Assembly: GCF_002953135.1 (NCBI RefSeq)
Contig: NZ_CP026372.1
Coordinates: forward strand, 186,001-250,000
Length of the DNA stretch: 64,000 bases
Source of the DNA: Sphingobium sp. SCG-1
Lineage (GTDB): Bacteria; Pseudomonadota; Alphaproteobacteria; Sphingomonadales; Sphingomonadaceae
Direction: 5' to 3'
Under the pieces are notes generated by a model. It was not told where the DNA came from, did not search any database, and was given only the letters and a program-made list of their open reading frames with translations. Position numbers and translations under genes: made by a program. Positions 24,369 to 33,652 of the stretch are shown here, piece after piece. The number at the start of each line of letters is the position of its first letter. The stretch's first letter is position 1.

Positions 24369-25120
24369 CGCTGTAGCTTGATCTCAAACAGTTTTGGCCA
24401 GAATTTGCCCGTGACGAAAAGGCGGTCCTTGGCGGCATCATAGGCGATTCCGTTCAATACTGCGTCGCTATCCGTCAGCCGCACCTGTGCTGCGAGAGGC
24501 GAAAGGTCGATCCAGTCGATCACAGCGCCCGTCGCCGGATTAATCCGGGCGATGCGGCTTTCGTACCAGATGTTCGCCAGCACTTCGCCCTTCACATATT
24601 CCAGTTCATTCAGCCGATCGACGGGTCGGCCGTTCCAAGTCACTGTAATCCGCTTCTGCTCCTGAAGCGTCTGAGGATCTAGGAAGCGCAGTTGCGACGT
24701 TCCATCGCTCATGATGATCGCATGGCCATCCTGCGTCAGCGCCCAGCCTTCGCCTTCATAGCGGAAGTTCCCGGTGCGTTTGAACGTCTTGCGGTCCCAA
24801 ACAAAACCCTGCCGATGCCGCCATGTCAGGCTGACGATACGATCACCCCAGTTTACGATACCCTCGCCGAAATATTGGGGTTCAATGGCAGTGCGGCGAA
24901 CTACCTTGCCGTCCTTCAATCGGACCTGCCGAATGTCCGAAGAGCCATTCAGCCCGGTGCTTTCGTACAGGCTGCCGTCTGCCCAGAGCAGTCCTTCGGT
25001 GAAGGCTTTCGGATCGTGTGGGTAGCTTTTCACGAGCGTCCAGCGCGTTTCGGCCTGCGCCACGGCTGGCGCCACCACGAACCAAGCTAAAGCAGCAATG
25101 ATGCGACGCACGAAAATCAC
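24365..25120 (-). CDS. Glutaminyl-peptide cyclotransferase (plant/bacterial beta-propeller type)
   Basis: The 251-residue protein begins with a signal peptide (ALAWFVVAPAVAQAE) and continues as a five-bladed propeller of the glutamine cyclotransferase family. Diagnostic parts are SYPHDPKAFTEGLLWADGSLYESTGLNG, QYFGEGIVNWGDRIVSLTW, YEGEGWALTQDGHAIIMSDG, LNELEYVKGEVLANIW and VLNGIAYDAAKDRLFVTGK. The enzyme forms N-terminal pyroglutamate on exported peptides or proteins. It overlaps the YgfZ gene by four bases, so the two are probably cotranscribed, and it converges on rpoN. Confidence 0.9.
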   Translation of the reverse strand: MIFVRRIIAALAWFVVAPAVAQAETRWTLVKSYPHDPKAFTEGLLWADGSLYESTGLNGSSDIRQVRLKDGKVVRRTAIEPQYFGEGIVNWGDRIVSLTWRHRQGFVWDRKTFKRTGNFRYEGEGWALTQDGHAIIMSDGTSQLRFLDPQTLQEQKRITVTWNGRPVDRLNELEYVKGEVLANIWYESRIARINPATGAVIDWIDLSPLAAQVRLTDSDAVLNGIAYDAAKDRLFVTGKFWPKLFEIKLQR

Positions 25121-25866
25121 TGTTCAATAGGTGCCGTTACGGCAGCGGCCAACCATTCCGGCAGAGGCAGGTCGATGATATCTTCGATGCGCCGGTGTTC
25201 TATCGATACGTCTAGATCAGGCAAAACCAAGCGCTGCCTTTTTGCATCCGCCTGCGCCACTGGCACCGCGACCAGCCGGCGGTTTACCTTGGACCGATAA
25301 TGCATCCGGGCCGTGTTCTCCTGGCCGACATAGCACCCTTTGGTGAAGTCGACGCCGTTCAGTTCCTCGGCATTTGCCTCCAGCCAAAGCGTCTGGTCCT
25401 GACCAAGCTCCTCCGCACCCTCCAAAACCTGCAAAGATAAACGGTGCGAACGAAATGCCATCGATGCATCGCCTTCGCCAGGTCGATCAAGCCAACGATG
25501 GCCGAGTGCCGGAAGTCGCGGATCGAGCGGCTTGCCTGGTGCTTCCAGTGCCCAATGCACCGCTAATTCAGGCTCCCGCACGATCGTAACGGGTCGACGC
25601 AGCCTGTAGAGCGACAGTCGCCGCGCCAATGCATCGGCCTGTGCTGCTTCGCAATCGATCAGCACGTCCGCGCCAACAGCCCACAGGATGAAGTCGAACA
25701 AGGCCTTCCCCTGCGGCGTAAGCAGCCCCGACCAGCGAGGCGCGCCCGGTGTCAGGCCAAGGACATCTTGAGTGATAAGTCCTTGAAGAAAAGGGCGCGC
25801 TTCTTCGCCACCGATGCGAATGATCGCGCGATCCTGTAGAGTGGTGTTCGCTATAGTATCAGACAT
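25117..25866 (-). CDS. YgfZ/GcvT-type folate-binding protein
   Basis: The 249-residue protein resembles YgfZ, a tetrahydrofolate-dependent factor that supports iron-sulfur cluster enzymes. The hallmark KGCYVGQE motif is present near residue 180, with the invariant cysteine, and the N-terminal LQDRAIIRIGGEEARPFLQGLITQD is characteristic. The C-terminal beta-barrel is short, as in many alphaproteobacterial members. It is divergent from the dihydroorotase gene at 25921 and upstream of the cyclotransferase gene, to which it is coupled by a four-base overlap. Confidence 0.9.
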   Translation of the reverse strand: MSDTIANTTLQDRAIIRIGGEEARPFLQGLITQDVLGLTPGAPRWSGLLTPQGKALFDFILWAVGADVLIDCEAAQADALARRLSLYRLRRPVTIVREPELAVHWALEAPGKPLDPRLPALGHRWLDRPGEGDASMAFRSHRLSLQVLEGAEELGQDQTLWLEANAEELNGVDFTKGCYVGQENTARMHYRSKVNRRLVAVPVAQADAKRQRLVLPDLDVSIEHRRIEDIIDLPLPEWLAAAVTAPIEQ

Positions 25867-25920
25867 GGGCTTTAGGTAGGACGATCACAGTCTTTCTCCA
25901 ACCCGAAGTTGGTATATCCG

Positions 25921-27246
25921 ATGACCCAGACCTATGACCTCGTCCTGAAGAACGGCACCGTCCATACACCTGGAGGTCCGGCGCAGACCGATGTGGCGGT
26001 GCTCGGCGGCAAAATTGCGGCAATCGGCAGCGGCTTTTCGGCAGGCGAGACGATCGATTGCACGGGCCTGGATATTCTACCGGGCGTGATCGACAGCCAG
26101 GTGCATTTCCGCGAGCCCGGTCTCGAGCACAAGGAGGATCTGGAGAGCGGCAGCCGCGCAGCAGTGCTCGGCGGGGTGACGGCGGTTTTCGAGATGCCGA
26201 ATACCAACCCCAACACCGACAGCGAAGAGCGAATTCGCGACAAACTCGCGCGAGCGCACCATCGGATGTGGTGCGACCATGCCTTCTATGTAGGCGCAAC
26301 GGCCGACAATGCCGAGCAGCTTGTCAATCTGGAGCGGATACCCGGAACGGCCGGCGTGAAAATCTTCATGGGTGCCTCGACCGGCAGCCTGCTGGTTGAC
26401 GACGACAGTGCCCTGTCCCGCGTACTGGGGTCGGGCAAGCGCCGTGTCGCAATCCATGCCGAGGACGAAACCCGCATGAACGCGCGCAAGCATCTGGCAC
26501 TGGAAGCCAATCCTTCCACGCATCCGATCTGGCGAGATGATGAAAGCGCAATGCTGGCGACGAAGCGGATAATCGGCCTTGCCCGTGCGGCCCGACGGCG
26601 CATCCACATCCTGCACATAACGACGCCCGCCGAACTGGAATATATCGCGCAGAACAAGGATATCGCCACTTGCGAAGTGACGCCCCAGCATCTGACGCTG
26701 GCGGGCGAAGACGCCTATCCGCGCCTCGGCACGTTCGCGCAGATGAACCCACCGATTCGTTCAGGCGCGCATCGGGACGGACTGTGGCAGTGGCTCAACC
26801 AGGGTGTTCCCGACGTGCTGGGGTCAGACCATGCCCCGCATACGTTGGAGGAAAAGTCCAAGACGTATCCCGCGTCGCCCAGCGGTATGCCGGGCGTGCA
26901 AACATTAGTGCCGCTGCTGCTCAATCATGTGGCGAACGGTCGCACGACCTTGGCGCGGTTCATAGAACTGACCAGCGCAGGGCCACAGCGCATCTTTGGC
27001 CTCGTTGGCAAGGGCCGCATCGCTTCAGGCTATGATGCGGACTTCACTATCGTGGACCTGAAGAAGCAGTGGACGATCGACGGGGACTGGTTGGCCTCAC
27101 GCTGCGGATGGTCGCCTTTTGAGGGCATGCAGCTTACGGGCAAAGCAATGGGCACAATCGTGCGTGGGCACCGAGTAATGTGGGAAGATACTTTGGCAGA
27201 CGCGGCGATCGGTGAACCTATCCGCTTCGAGGCTACGCAGTTCTGA
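25921..27246 (+). CDS. Dihydroorotase-family amidohydrolase
   Basis: The 441-residue protein is a cyclic amidohydrolase close to class I dihydroorotase, which would convert carbamoyl aspartate to dihydroorotate in pyrimidine synthesis. The metal-site region reads GVIDSQVHFREPGLEHKED, so the first His of the usual HxH is Gln. Other ligands are present: GVKIFMGASTGS (Lys), AIHAEDE, HILHITTPAELE and LGSDHAPH (Asp). The ATG at 25921 is used; a GTG four codons earlier is possible. The active-site change and the existence of hydantoinase and allantoinase relatives leave the substrate open. No gene symbol is given for that reason. Confidence 0.8.
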   Translation: MTQTYDLVLKNGTVHTPGGPAQTDVAVLGGKIAAIGSGFSAGETIDCTGLDILPGVIDSQVHFREPGLEHKEDLESGSRAAVLGGVTAVFEMPNTNPNTDSEERIRDKLARAHHRMWCDHAFYVGATADNAEQLVNLERIPGTAGVKIFMGASTGSLLVDDDSALSRVLGSGKRRVAIHAEDETRMNARKHLALEANPSTHPIWRDDESAMLATKRIIGLARAARRRIHILHITTPAELEYIAQNKDIATCEVTPQHLTLAGEDAYPRLGTFAQMNPPIRSGAHRDGLWQWLNQGVPDVLGSDHAPHTLEEKSKTYPASPSGMPGVQTLVPLLLNHVANGRTTLARFIELTSAGPQRIFGLVGKGRIASGYDADFTIVDLKKQWTIDGDWLASRCGWSPFEGMQLTGKAMGTIVRGHRVMWEDTLADAAIGEPIRFEATQF

Positions 27247-27252
27247 TACCAA

Positions 27253-28194
27253 CTACCTAATTGGAGCCGTCACGGATGAAGTGGGATTCTGCAGGTCAAT
27301 AGCCCGCGCCCTACGCAAGTTCCCGACAGAATCCACGGTAAACAGCACCAATCCAGCCCAAATCAAGCCGAAGCTTACCATCTGGCCTCCGCTTAGTGTC
27401 TCACCATAGAGAATACCGATAATAAACTGAAGCGTGGGTGCTATGTACTGGAGCAAGCCCAACGTAGTGAGTGGCAGGCGGCGGGCGGCTGTGGCGAAAA
27501 GCAGCAGAGGAACTGAAGTGATTATCCCGCTCAACGCCAACAGAGTAGAGGTTCCGGCGTCAATGCCAAAGGTCATGGTGCTGTTGCTCGCCAGCCATAT
27601 CATATAACATCCGGCGATTGGCGTCAGGATCAAGGTTTCGGCGGCTAGCCCCTGGCGCGGCCCCACGTCCGCCGTTTTACGAATTAAACCGTAAAAGGCG
27701 AAAGAAAGCGCCAGCACCAGGCTGACCCACAACGTCTGCAAAGCGGAAGCAGCCATCACGATCACGCCAAGCGCCGCAACGAAAATTGCGGCCATCTGTG
27801 CCCGGCGCAGCTTCTCCTTCAACACCAGAACGCCTAGCAGGACGTTTATCAATGGATTGAGGAAATAGCCAAGACTGGCGCCAACAACATGACCGCCATT
27901 CACGGCCCAGATGTACGTCAGCCAATTGATCGCTATTAAAGTTGCGCTGCCAGTCATTGCAATCATCGTAGCGCGATGGCGCAGCGTACGACCAAACTCC
28001 CGCAACGCTCCCGTCGCCGTAAGAACGACGCCCATGAAGATCAGCGAAAATAACACCCGGCTTGATACTAGTTCAAGTGGTTCAACATCGGATAGCAGCT
28101 TGAAATATATAGGCAGCAGTCCCCACATGCCGTAGGCTGCGATACCGAACGGCAAGCCGCTACCCTCTACAGCGTGAGCCTTGATCTCTGTCAT
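27253..28194 (-). CDS. rarD: RarD-type EamA transporter
   Basis: The 313-residue protein has ten hydrophobic helices in two EamA halves. The signature FGIAAYGMWGLLPIYFKLL near the N-terminus, VGASLGYFLNPLINVLLG in the middle and GLLQYIAPTLQFIIGIL in the second half are typical of RarD. The ATG at 28192-28194 is chosen because the sequence upstream (24 codons) is not conserved-looking. RarD proteins are drug/metabolite transporters with mostly unknown substrates. Its stop lies seven bases from the end of the dihydroorotase gene, so the two converge. Confidence 0.88.
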   Translation of the reverse strand: MTEIKAHAVEGSGLPFGIAAYGMWGLLPIYFKLLSDVEPLELVSSRVLFSLIFMGVVLTATGALREFGRTLRHRATMIAMTGSATLIAINWLTYIWAVNGGHVVGASLGYFLNPLINVLLGVLVLKEKLRRAQMAAIFVAALGVIVMAASALQTLWVSLVLALSFAFYGLIRKTADVGPRQGLAAETLILTPIAGCYMIWLASNSTMTFGIDAGTSTLLALSGIITSVPLLLFATAARRLPLTTLGLLQYIAPTLQFIIGILYGETLSGGQMVSFGLIWAGLVLFTVDSVGNLRRARAIDLQNPTSSVTAPIR

Positions 28195-28216
28195 GCGAGA
28201 CTGCCCGGTTTTCCGA

Positions 28217-28438
28217 TCAGATAAAGCCGCCGCCCAAAACCAGGCGAAACACGCCAAGCGCCGCAACGATCAGACAGAAGTTGCGACCGCCATTACGAGA
28301 CGAGACCATCCCGATTAATGCGCCGAATAATGCGATGGGCACGATGAGCCAATTGGCCCACCCCAGAAAGGGGATAATCGTAGGCACCATCAGGATGAGA
28401 GCGATGAGACCGATCAGGCCGGAGAGTATGTTCAGCAT
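28217..28438 (-). CDS. Small membrane protein of unknown function
   Basis: The 73-residue protein is almost entirely hydrophobic, with segments LSGLIGLIALILMVPTIIP, WLIVPIALFGALIGMV and FCLIVAALGVFRLVLGGGF, so it should cross the inner membrane two or three times. I do not recognise a family beyond 'small integral membrane protein'. It starts 22 bases upstream of rarD on the same strand and may be cotranscribed. Confidence 0.6.
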   Translation of the reverse strand: MLNILSGLIGLIALILMVPTIIPFLGWANWLIVPIALFGALIGMVSSRNGGRNFCLIVAALGVFRLVLGGGFI

Positions 28439-28571
28439 CGCTTACACATGGCCTTCCTGAGCAGCGGCTTCAACCTTGATGGTACCAAACTGCTCTTATC
28501 AACGAACATCTTGCTGACAAACACCATCGGCATGCATAGGTGCAATAAGCGAATTCCCGTTGTTAGCCTCG

Positions 28572-29126
28572 CTATGATGCCCAAGCGCTGATTGCGGCCC
28601 ACCCATAAGCGCCCGCATTTCGCAAGCCGCGCCAGCGTGCGTGGGTCATGCCGCCAAGAGCGACGGTCGGCGACGATGCACGCTGCGCGAGGCGGGCGAA
28701 GCCTATCCGGCCAAGCACGCGCGCACCGGGATGAGAGCGAGTGGCAAACACAGGTGAAACAAACAGAAGACATGCGTCGACCTGCGCGGCTTTGCGTAAC
28801 TCTGGAACGCTGTGAACGGGCGCGCTGTGGAGCATATTGGAGGGTCCCCAAGTGCGGCCGTGCCAGCCATCCGCCTTCCACGCACGTGCGGTAGAAGCAG
28901 AGCCTGCCAATAGTAGCACAAGTTTGCGCCGCCTAGCCGTCGCACGCACTTGATCGAAAAGCGCGCGTCGTTGTTTGGCGGCAAGACTGTAGTGCCGGAA
29001 CACCACCCCTGCCCCACGCGGTAAACGGTTCAATGCGCACATCAGCGACGTGTCGTCCATACGCTCATCCGTCATCAACCAGACCGTAGGAAGCTTTGCG
29101 GATTTTTGACAGTGACGCACGGGCAT
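28572..29126 (-). CDS. Thiamine phosphate synthase-like protein (ThiE/TenI family)
   Basis: The 184-residue protein has a TIM-barrel core of the ThiE/TenI type. VWLMTDERM near the start, LSVVFRHYSL-like GVVFRHYSLA, LLLAG, and the signature CLLFVSPVFATRSHPGARVLG followed by VALGGMTHARWRGL match the family. True ThiE has more conserved phosphate- and pyrimidine-binding residues, so a TenI-like role is possible. The ATG at 29124-29126 overlaps the 5' region of the divergent YggS gene; the reading frame runs further upstream but without conserved sequence. It is about 130 bases upstream of the small membrane protein gene. Confidence 0.75.
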   Translation of the reverse strand: MPVRHCQKSAKLPTVWLMTDERMDDTSLMCALNRLPRGAGVVFRHYSLAAKQRRALFDQVRATARRRKLVLLLAGSASTARAWKADGWHGRTWGPSNMLHSAPVHSVPELRKAAQVDACLLFVSPVFATRSHPGARVLGRIGFARLAQRASSPTVALGGMTHARWRGLRNAGAYGWAAISAWAS

Positions 29127-29148
29127 GGCAGCGCTTATAGCGAGCACC

Positions 29149-29847
29149 ATGACCGCCGCCAGCCTTCCGAACGATCCCCCGCATGATGCAGCAACCCGGC
29201 TCGCTGCCATACGCAGCGCCATCACGCGCATTGCGTCACTCTCCTCACGTAGTGCGGCGGATGTAACGCTGATCGCCGTCTCAAAAACACATGGAGCGAG
29301 CGAGATCGCTCCGTTGATCGCGGCAGGGCAGCGGGTATTCGGCGAAAATCGCGTGCAGGAGGCGCAGGACAAATGGCCTGCGCTGCGGGAGGCAGTGCCC
29401 GAAATCTCGCTGCATCTCGTCGGGCAACTGCAATCTAATAAGGCGGCCGATGCCGTCGCGCTGTTCGACGTCATTCATTCGCTCGATCGCTCCTCGCTGC
29501 TCACCGCACTCGCCAAGGCGATGGACAAGGTTGGGCGGCAGGTGCCTTGCTTCGTGCAAGTCAATATCGGCGCAGAAACGCAGAAAGGCGGATGCCCGAT
29601 TGGCGAAGTCCCATCTCTGCTTGAGCAGGCGCGAATGATCGAGGTGCCGATTTCAGGATTGATGTGCGTGCCGCCCGCAGATGTAGAGGCCGCGCCCTAT
29701 TTCGCGCTACTTGCAAAGATGGCGCGAGAGGAAGGGCTTACGGGACTTTCGATGGGCATGTCGGGCGACTATGAAACTGCGATCATGCTCGGCGCAACGC
29801 ACGTGCGGGTGGGCACGGCACTTTTCGGCGACCGTCCCAAGGCTTGA
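29149..29847 (+). CDS. YggS-family PLP homeostasis protein
   Basis: The 232-residue protein has the YggS/PLPBP fold: VTLIAVSKTHG with the PLP-binding lysine, the FGENRVQEAQDKW motif, HLVGQLQSNKA, QVNIGAETQKGGC and LSMGMSGDYETAIMLGATHVRVG near the C-terminus. These proteins bind pyridoxal phosphate and influence amino-acid and keto-acid balance but have no known catalytic activity. The ATG at 29149 fits the family; an in-frame ATG eight codons earlier is less likely. It is divergent from the ThiE-like gene, and its 3' end is followed by a stem-loop shared with the TonB receptor gene. Confidence 0.92.
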   Translation: MTAASLPNDPPHDAATRLAAIRSAITRIASLSSRSAADVTLIAVSKTHGASEIAPLIAAGQRVFGENRVQEAQDKWPALREAVPEISLHLVGQLQSNKAADAVALFDVIHSLDRSSLLTALAKAMDKVGRQVPCFVQVNIGAETQKGGCPIGEVPSLLEQARMIEVPISGLMCVPPADVEAAPYFALLAKMAREEGLTGLSMGMSGDYETAIMLGATHVRVGTALFGDRPKA

Positions 29848-29848
29848 A

Positions 29849-29883
29849 CGACAGCCCGCCCGCGCCTTTCAGGCGGGCTGTCG
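29849..29883. terminator. Stem-loop between convergent yggS-like and TonB receptor genes
   Basis: CGACAGCCCGCC at 29849-29860 pairs exactly with GGCGGGCTGTCG at 29872-29883, with an 11-base loop. It lies just after the plus-strand stop and eight bases before the minus-strand stop, so it can terminate both transcripts. Confidence 0.75.
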
Positions 29884-29890
29884 AGATTAA

Positions 29891-32710
29891 TCAGAACTTG
29901 CCGCGCAGGGTAATGCCATAGGTGCGTGGTTCCGCGAGATAGGCGGAGATCAACTGGTTCGCCATAGGCGCGCCCTGCCGGAACTGGCCGGTGGTGGATG
30001 TCGCCGGGCTGCTCGATTGAAGCGGGCTGCTGAAAGCCACCTGCGTATAATCGGTGTTAAATATGTTCTGGCCCCAGAATTCGATCGCCCACTGCTGATC
30101 CCGCCCGCGCAGGCCGACGCGTGCATTGAAGATCGCGTAACCGTCCTGCTCCTTCTCGGGGAACAGATCGGAGCCGGTATTGTAGTCGCTGGTCATGCGG
30201 CCATCGACATAGAACAGCGCCGAAAGGCCACTTGTGCCGATGTCGGGGGTCCACGCAATGCTCGCGGTCGTGACTGCCTGCGGCGCGTTGGAGTTGATGC
30301 TGCCAGGCAACAGGAACAATGCGGGATCGAGCGGCACTTGACCGTTGGAGCTGCCGACCAGTCGGTTGGCGAACTTCGCGCGGGCATAAGTGAACCCGCC
30401 CGTCACACGCAAATTGCGCACGGGAGATGCTGTCATCTCCAACTCGACGCCTTGGCTGACCAACCCCGGCTTAACGTCGTCACTACCGCATGTGCGGGTG
30501 GCGCTCAGTGCGCTGTCGCAACCGTTGATGTTCTGTACGACGAAGCTGGTGCCGTTGAAGGTGTTGAGCTGGAAGTTCTTGAACTCCTGCCGGAAGGCCG
30601 CGACGTTGACGCTCCATTTAGGCTGGTTGAATTTGAGGCCCAATTCATACGCGTCGACCTTTTCCGCCGCGAAGCGCAACGACGCCGCGTCCGCATTGGA
30701 GCGGGGCGAGAAAACTGCTGGAACTGGATTGACGCCGGTCGTGCCGAGCTGGAAACGATCGAGATTGTAGCCGCCTGCCTTATAGCCCTTTGAATAGCTT
30801 CCATAGACGAGCAGATCGTCCGTCGCCTTGTAAGAGAGGACGCCGGTGCCGGACAACTCGCCGTCGCTGAACCTGTCGTTGAGGTCGAGAGCATTGAGGC
30901 TCGTACTGCTGTTCCCCAGGCAACCCAACGTTAGAATGCCGCCCGCCAACGTCTGTGCACTGCCCAAAGCCGGGTTTGTCGCAATAGTAGGCAAGCCTGA
31001 CGCCTGCAGCGCCGTGCACGTGGCATTGTTATTGTTGAGATCGGCGGAGAAGCGCTTGCGCTCCCTTGTATATCGCAGGCCCACGGTCACATCGAGCCTG
31101 TCGGTGATGTGAAAGATGTTGTGAGTGAAGATGGCCCAGTTTCGGCTGTTCTGATAATAACGGCTGTCAGTGTCACCCGCGCCGCTCGGGATCGCAGCAA
31201 GCGCCCGCAAGCCATTACCAAGTCCAGTGGAAATTGCGCCAGCCTGTCCAGCTGCAACGGCGGCAGGCAATCCTGCCTGCTGAAACGCGGCGGTTAGGCC
31301 GGAATTCAAATTGCCCTGTGTCGCAGCAATCAACGGTGCTGTTGCCGCCCCGCTGGAACAGGCGGCCAGTTGCGCAGCGGTGAAGTTGCTGTTGACGCCG
31401 GCCCCTGCCATCAGGCGGCATGCAGCGAAACGGCCATAGTCCGCCCCGAAGCGAACGTTGTCTTCCAATTCCAGCTTTTCATTGGAATAATAGCCACCGA
31501 TCAACCAGTCGAGCTTGTCGCTGAAGGCCGATCCCTGGAGCCGCAATTCCTGCGTGAAGGTCTTGAACTGGCGCGATGTGCCAGGATCTCGGTACAGCAA
31601 ATCCGCCGTGTTATAATCGTAGTCGCCATAATCCTGCGACTTATAGTTGCGGTAGGCCGTGATGCTGGTCAGCGTCGCACCGCCGAAGTCGTAATTGATT
31701 TCACCCGAAACGCCCCAATCCTTCAGCTTGCTGACATATTCGCGGCCCGGCGTGATGCTGAGGTTCCGGTCATAGGGATCGGCAGGGAACACTGCGCCTT
31801 GCCCCTGCAGAATCGACACAATGCGATTGAATGGCGCGACGGTGTAGGCATTCCCACCACCGGCAGGACGACGTTCCCGTGTTTCTATGTAAGCGGCGCC
31901 ACAGCAACTTTCATCGCGATTTGTATAATCACCGATCAAGCGCACCGAAAGTGCATCGTTGGGCTGGTACAGCATCTGGCCGCGCAAGAAGTAGCGATCG
32001 CGATCATTGGTATCGCCTACCTTGTTCCCAGCGCGATCAATTAGATCGTAGAAGCCATCACGCTTTGAATATACGCCGTCGAGGCTGACAGCCAGTCCTT
32101 CGGTGAGCGGCCCGGTGATACGCCCGGCCAGCCGCCAGTAATCATAATTGCCGTAGGTGACTTCGGCATTGCCGCCGAATTGGAATTCCGGCTTCTTGCT
32201 GACAATGTTAAGGAGGCCAGCGGACGCGTTACGCCCAAAAAGCGTCCCTTGAGGACCACGCAGGACTTCGACGCGCTCGATCTCGCCCAATTCGTTGAGA
32301 CCCGCGCCCGTTCGGGAGCGATATACGCCGTCGATAAACACAGCAACCGAGCTTTCGAGGCCAGGATTGTCGCCGACGGTCCCAATGCCGCGAATACGGG
32401 CGGAGCCATTGGCTTCCGATCCTGTTGAGGACACAAGCAACGAAGGCGCAAGCTGGTTGAGCTGCCGGATGTCGCTTGCGCCGCTATTCTGTAGCGACTG
32501 CGCAGTTACGGCCGACACGGCGATGGGAACGTCGGACAGAGGACTGGCGCGGCGCGTGGCCGTGACAATGATATCGCTTTCGTTCGTTGCAGCATCCGCA
32601 GCGGGCATGTTTGCGTTTGACTGAGTCGCATCCTGCGCCTGAGCGGGATTCACAAGAACCATGGCGACGGCCAATACAGCCGCCGTGTGGAACAGAATCG
32701 TCTTATTCAT
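29891..32710 (-). CDS. TonB-dependent outer-membrane receptor
   Basis: The 939-residue protein has a signal peptide (AVLAVAMVLVNPAQAQ), a TonB-box-like segment ESDIIVTATRR, a plug domain with VAVFIDGVYRSRTGAGLNELGEIERVEVLRGPQGTLFGRNAS-type motifs, and a 22-strand barrel ending in an aromatic residue (RGKF). Substrate is not obvious; sphingomonads carry many such receptors for sugars, siderophores and aromatic compounds. Long extracellular loops around residues 400-500 (Ala/Gly-rich with two Cys) may be involved in ligand contact. No regulator gene of the FecIR type is adjacent. It is preceded by an AT-rich 190-base region. Confidence 0.92.
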   Translation of the reverse strand: MNKTILFHTAAVLAVAMVLVNPAQAQDATQSNANMPAADAATNESDIIVTATRRASPLSDVPIAVSAVTAQSLQNSGASDIRQLNQLAPSLLVSSTGSEANGSARIRGIGTVGDNPGLESSVAVFIDGVYRSRTGAGLNELGEIERVEVLRGPQGTLFGRNASAGLLNIVSKKPEFQFGGNAEVTYGNYDYWRLAGRITGPLTEGLAVSLDGVYSKRDGFYDLIDRAGNKVGDTNDRDRYFLRGQMLYQPNDALSVRLIGDYTNRDESCCGAAYIETRERRPAGGGNAYTVAPFNRIVSILQGQGAVFPADPYDRNLSITPGREYVSKLKDWGVSGEINYDFGGATLTSITAYRNYKSQDYGDYDYNTADLLYRDPGTSRQFKTFTQELRLQGSAFSDKLDWLIGGYYSNEKLELEDNVRFGADYGRFAACRLMAGAGVNSNFTAAQLAACSSGAATAPLIAATQGNLNSGLTAAFQQAGLPAAVAAGQAGAISTGLGNGLRALAAIPSGAGDTDSRYYQNSRNWAIFTHNIFHITDRLDVTVGLRYTRERKRFSADLNNNNATCTALQASGLPTIATNPALGSAQTLAGGILTLGCLGNSSTSLNALDLNDRFSDGELSGTGVLSYKATDDLLVYGSYSKGYKAGGYNLDRFQLGTTGVNPVPAVFSPRSNADAASLRFAAEKVDAYELGLKFNQPKWSVNVAAFRQEFKNFQLNTFNGTSFVVQNINGCDSALSATRTCGSDDVKPGLVSQGVELEMTASPVRNLRVTGGFTYARAKFANRLVGSSNGQVPLDPALFLLPGSINSNAPQAVTTASIAWTPDIGTSGLSALFYVDGRMTSDYNTGSDLFPEKEQDGYAIFNARVGLRGRDQQWAIEFWGQNIFNTDYTQVAFSSPLQSSSPATSTTGQFRQGAPMANQLISAYLAEPRTYGITLRGKF

Positions 32711-32901
32711 GCTTGCACCCTCTCGCTGCGCGTGGCTGCGATGCCACGTCGTCTAAGCGTGGATGCTAAGTGGAAGCCGCATACTTAGCAATATACTCAA
32801 GGATTTCGTGCAGATTGCGGCAGTTATGCAACAGTATGATGATGCTGCATCGCAACAGTTTTCGCTTTCCGTAACGGCAACCTTGAGCGAAGTAGTTAAC
32901 G

Positions 32902-33588
32902 TTACTGTACCGTAACTTTTAGTGGAAAGCGCAGTAACTGACTATGGATGGGCACTAGCGCTTCGGCTGCTTCCCCGACTAGCGCTCGAATTGCGTCGTG
33001 ACCGGCGTCCAGTCCACCCGTTAATGCTCCAAAAGCAGGGAGGATTATCTTTCGTGCCCCCGCGACAAAGCAGGCTCGCGCCAAATGACGTCCCCGCAGC
33101 TTCAAACGAATTTTAGGATGAAAGTGCCCGGAGATCTCGTGTCGCGCGTCCGCAACATCGGCCTCATGGCGGAGCAGCACACCATCTACCAGCGCTTCAT
33201 CGACAGTGCGTCCCCCAAGGGAGGAAAACGCTTCCGTTTGCGCCATTGCTGCATCATGATTGCCCGTCACCCAAGTCCATCTCAGCCGATTGGTGAGAGC
33301 TGCAAGTCGCGCGCGGACATCGACGGGCAAGCGCGCGGGTCCATGACTATCGTGGAAGCTGTCACCCAGGCACCAAAGCTCGGTCGCACCGGTTTGCTCT
33401 ACAAGGGCTTCCACTGACTCAAGCGTCGCCATGCTATCATAAGGGGGGAGCATCTGGCCGGAGCGCGCGAACCAACTCGCTTTTTCAAAGTGCAGGTCGG
33501 CAACCAGCAGCGCACGACGCGCAGGCCAGAACAAAGCGGTCTGGGGCAACGCATGCATCTCATGCCCAGCGAACGAAAGGTGAACCAT
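32902..33588 (-). CDS. pdeM: PdeM, ligase-associated DNA damage response endonuclease
   Basis: The 228-residue protein is a metallophosphoesterase of the PdeM type. Its motifs are VADLHFEKASWFA (D-x-H), LGDSFHD (GDxxHD), VTGNHD, and the His pair in EISGHFHPKI. PdeM is part of the repair set that includes an ATP-dependent ligase, an exonuclease and the Lhr-like helicase at 6962; here it stands alone. The ATG at 33586-33588 (MVHLSF) is chosen because it begins the conserved region; a GTG-led extension of 14 codons is possible. It is divergent from trhO, whose start is 65 bases away. Confidence 0.85.
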   Translation of the reverse strand: MVHLSFAGHEMHALPQTALFWPARRALLVADLHFEKASWFARSGQMLPPYDSMATLESVEALVEQTGATELWCLGDSFHDSHGPARLPVDVRARLAALTNRLRWTWVTGNHDAAMAQTEAFSSLGGRTVDEALVDGVLLRHEADVADARHEISGHFHPKIRLKLRGRHLARACFVAGARKIILPAFGALTGGLDAGHDAIRALVGEAAEALVPIHSQLLRFPLKVTVQ

Positions 33589-33652
33589 TGCTTCTCTATG
33601 CGCCGAGCCGCTAGGGGTTTCAACTCCCATCCCGCAGGATTATAGCGCGCGG

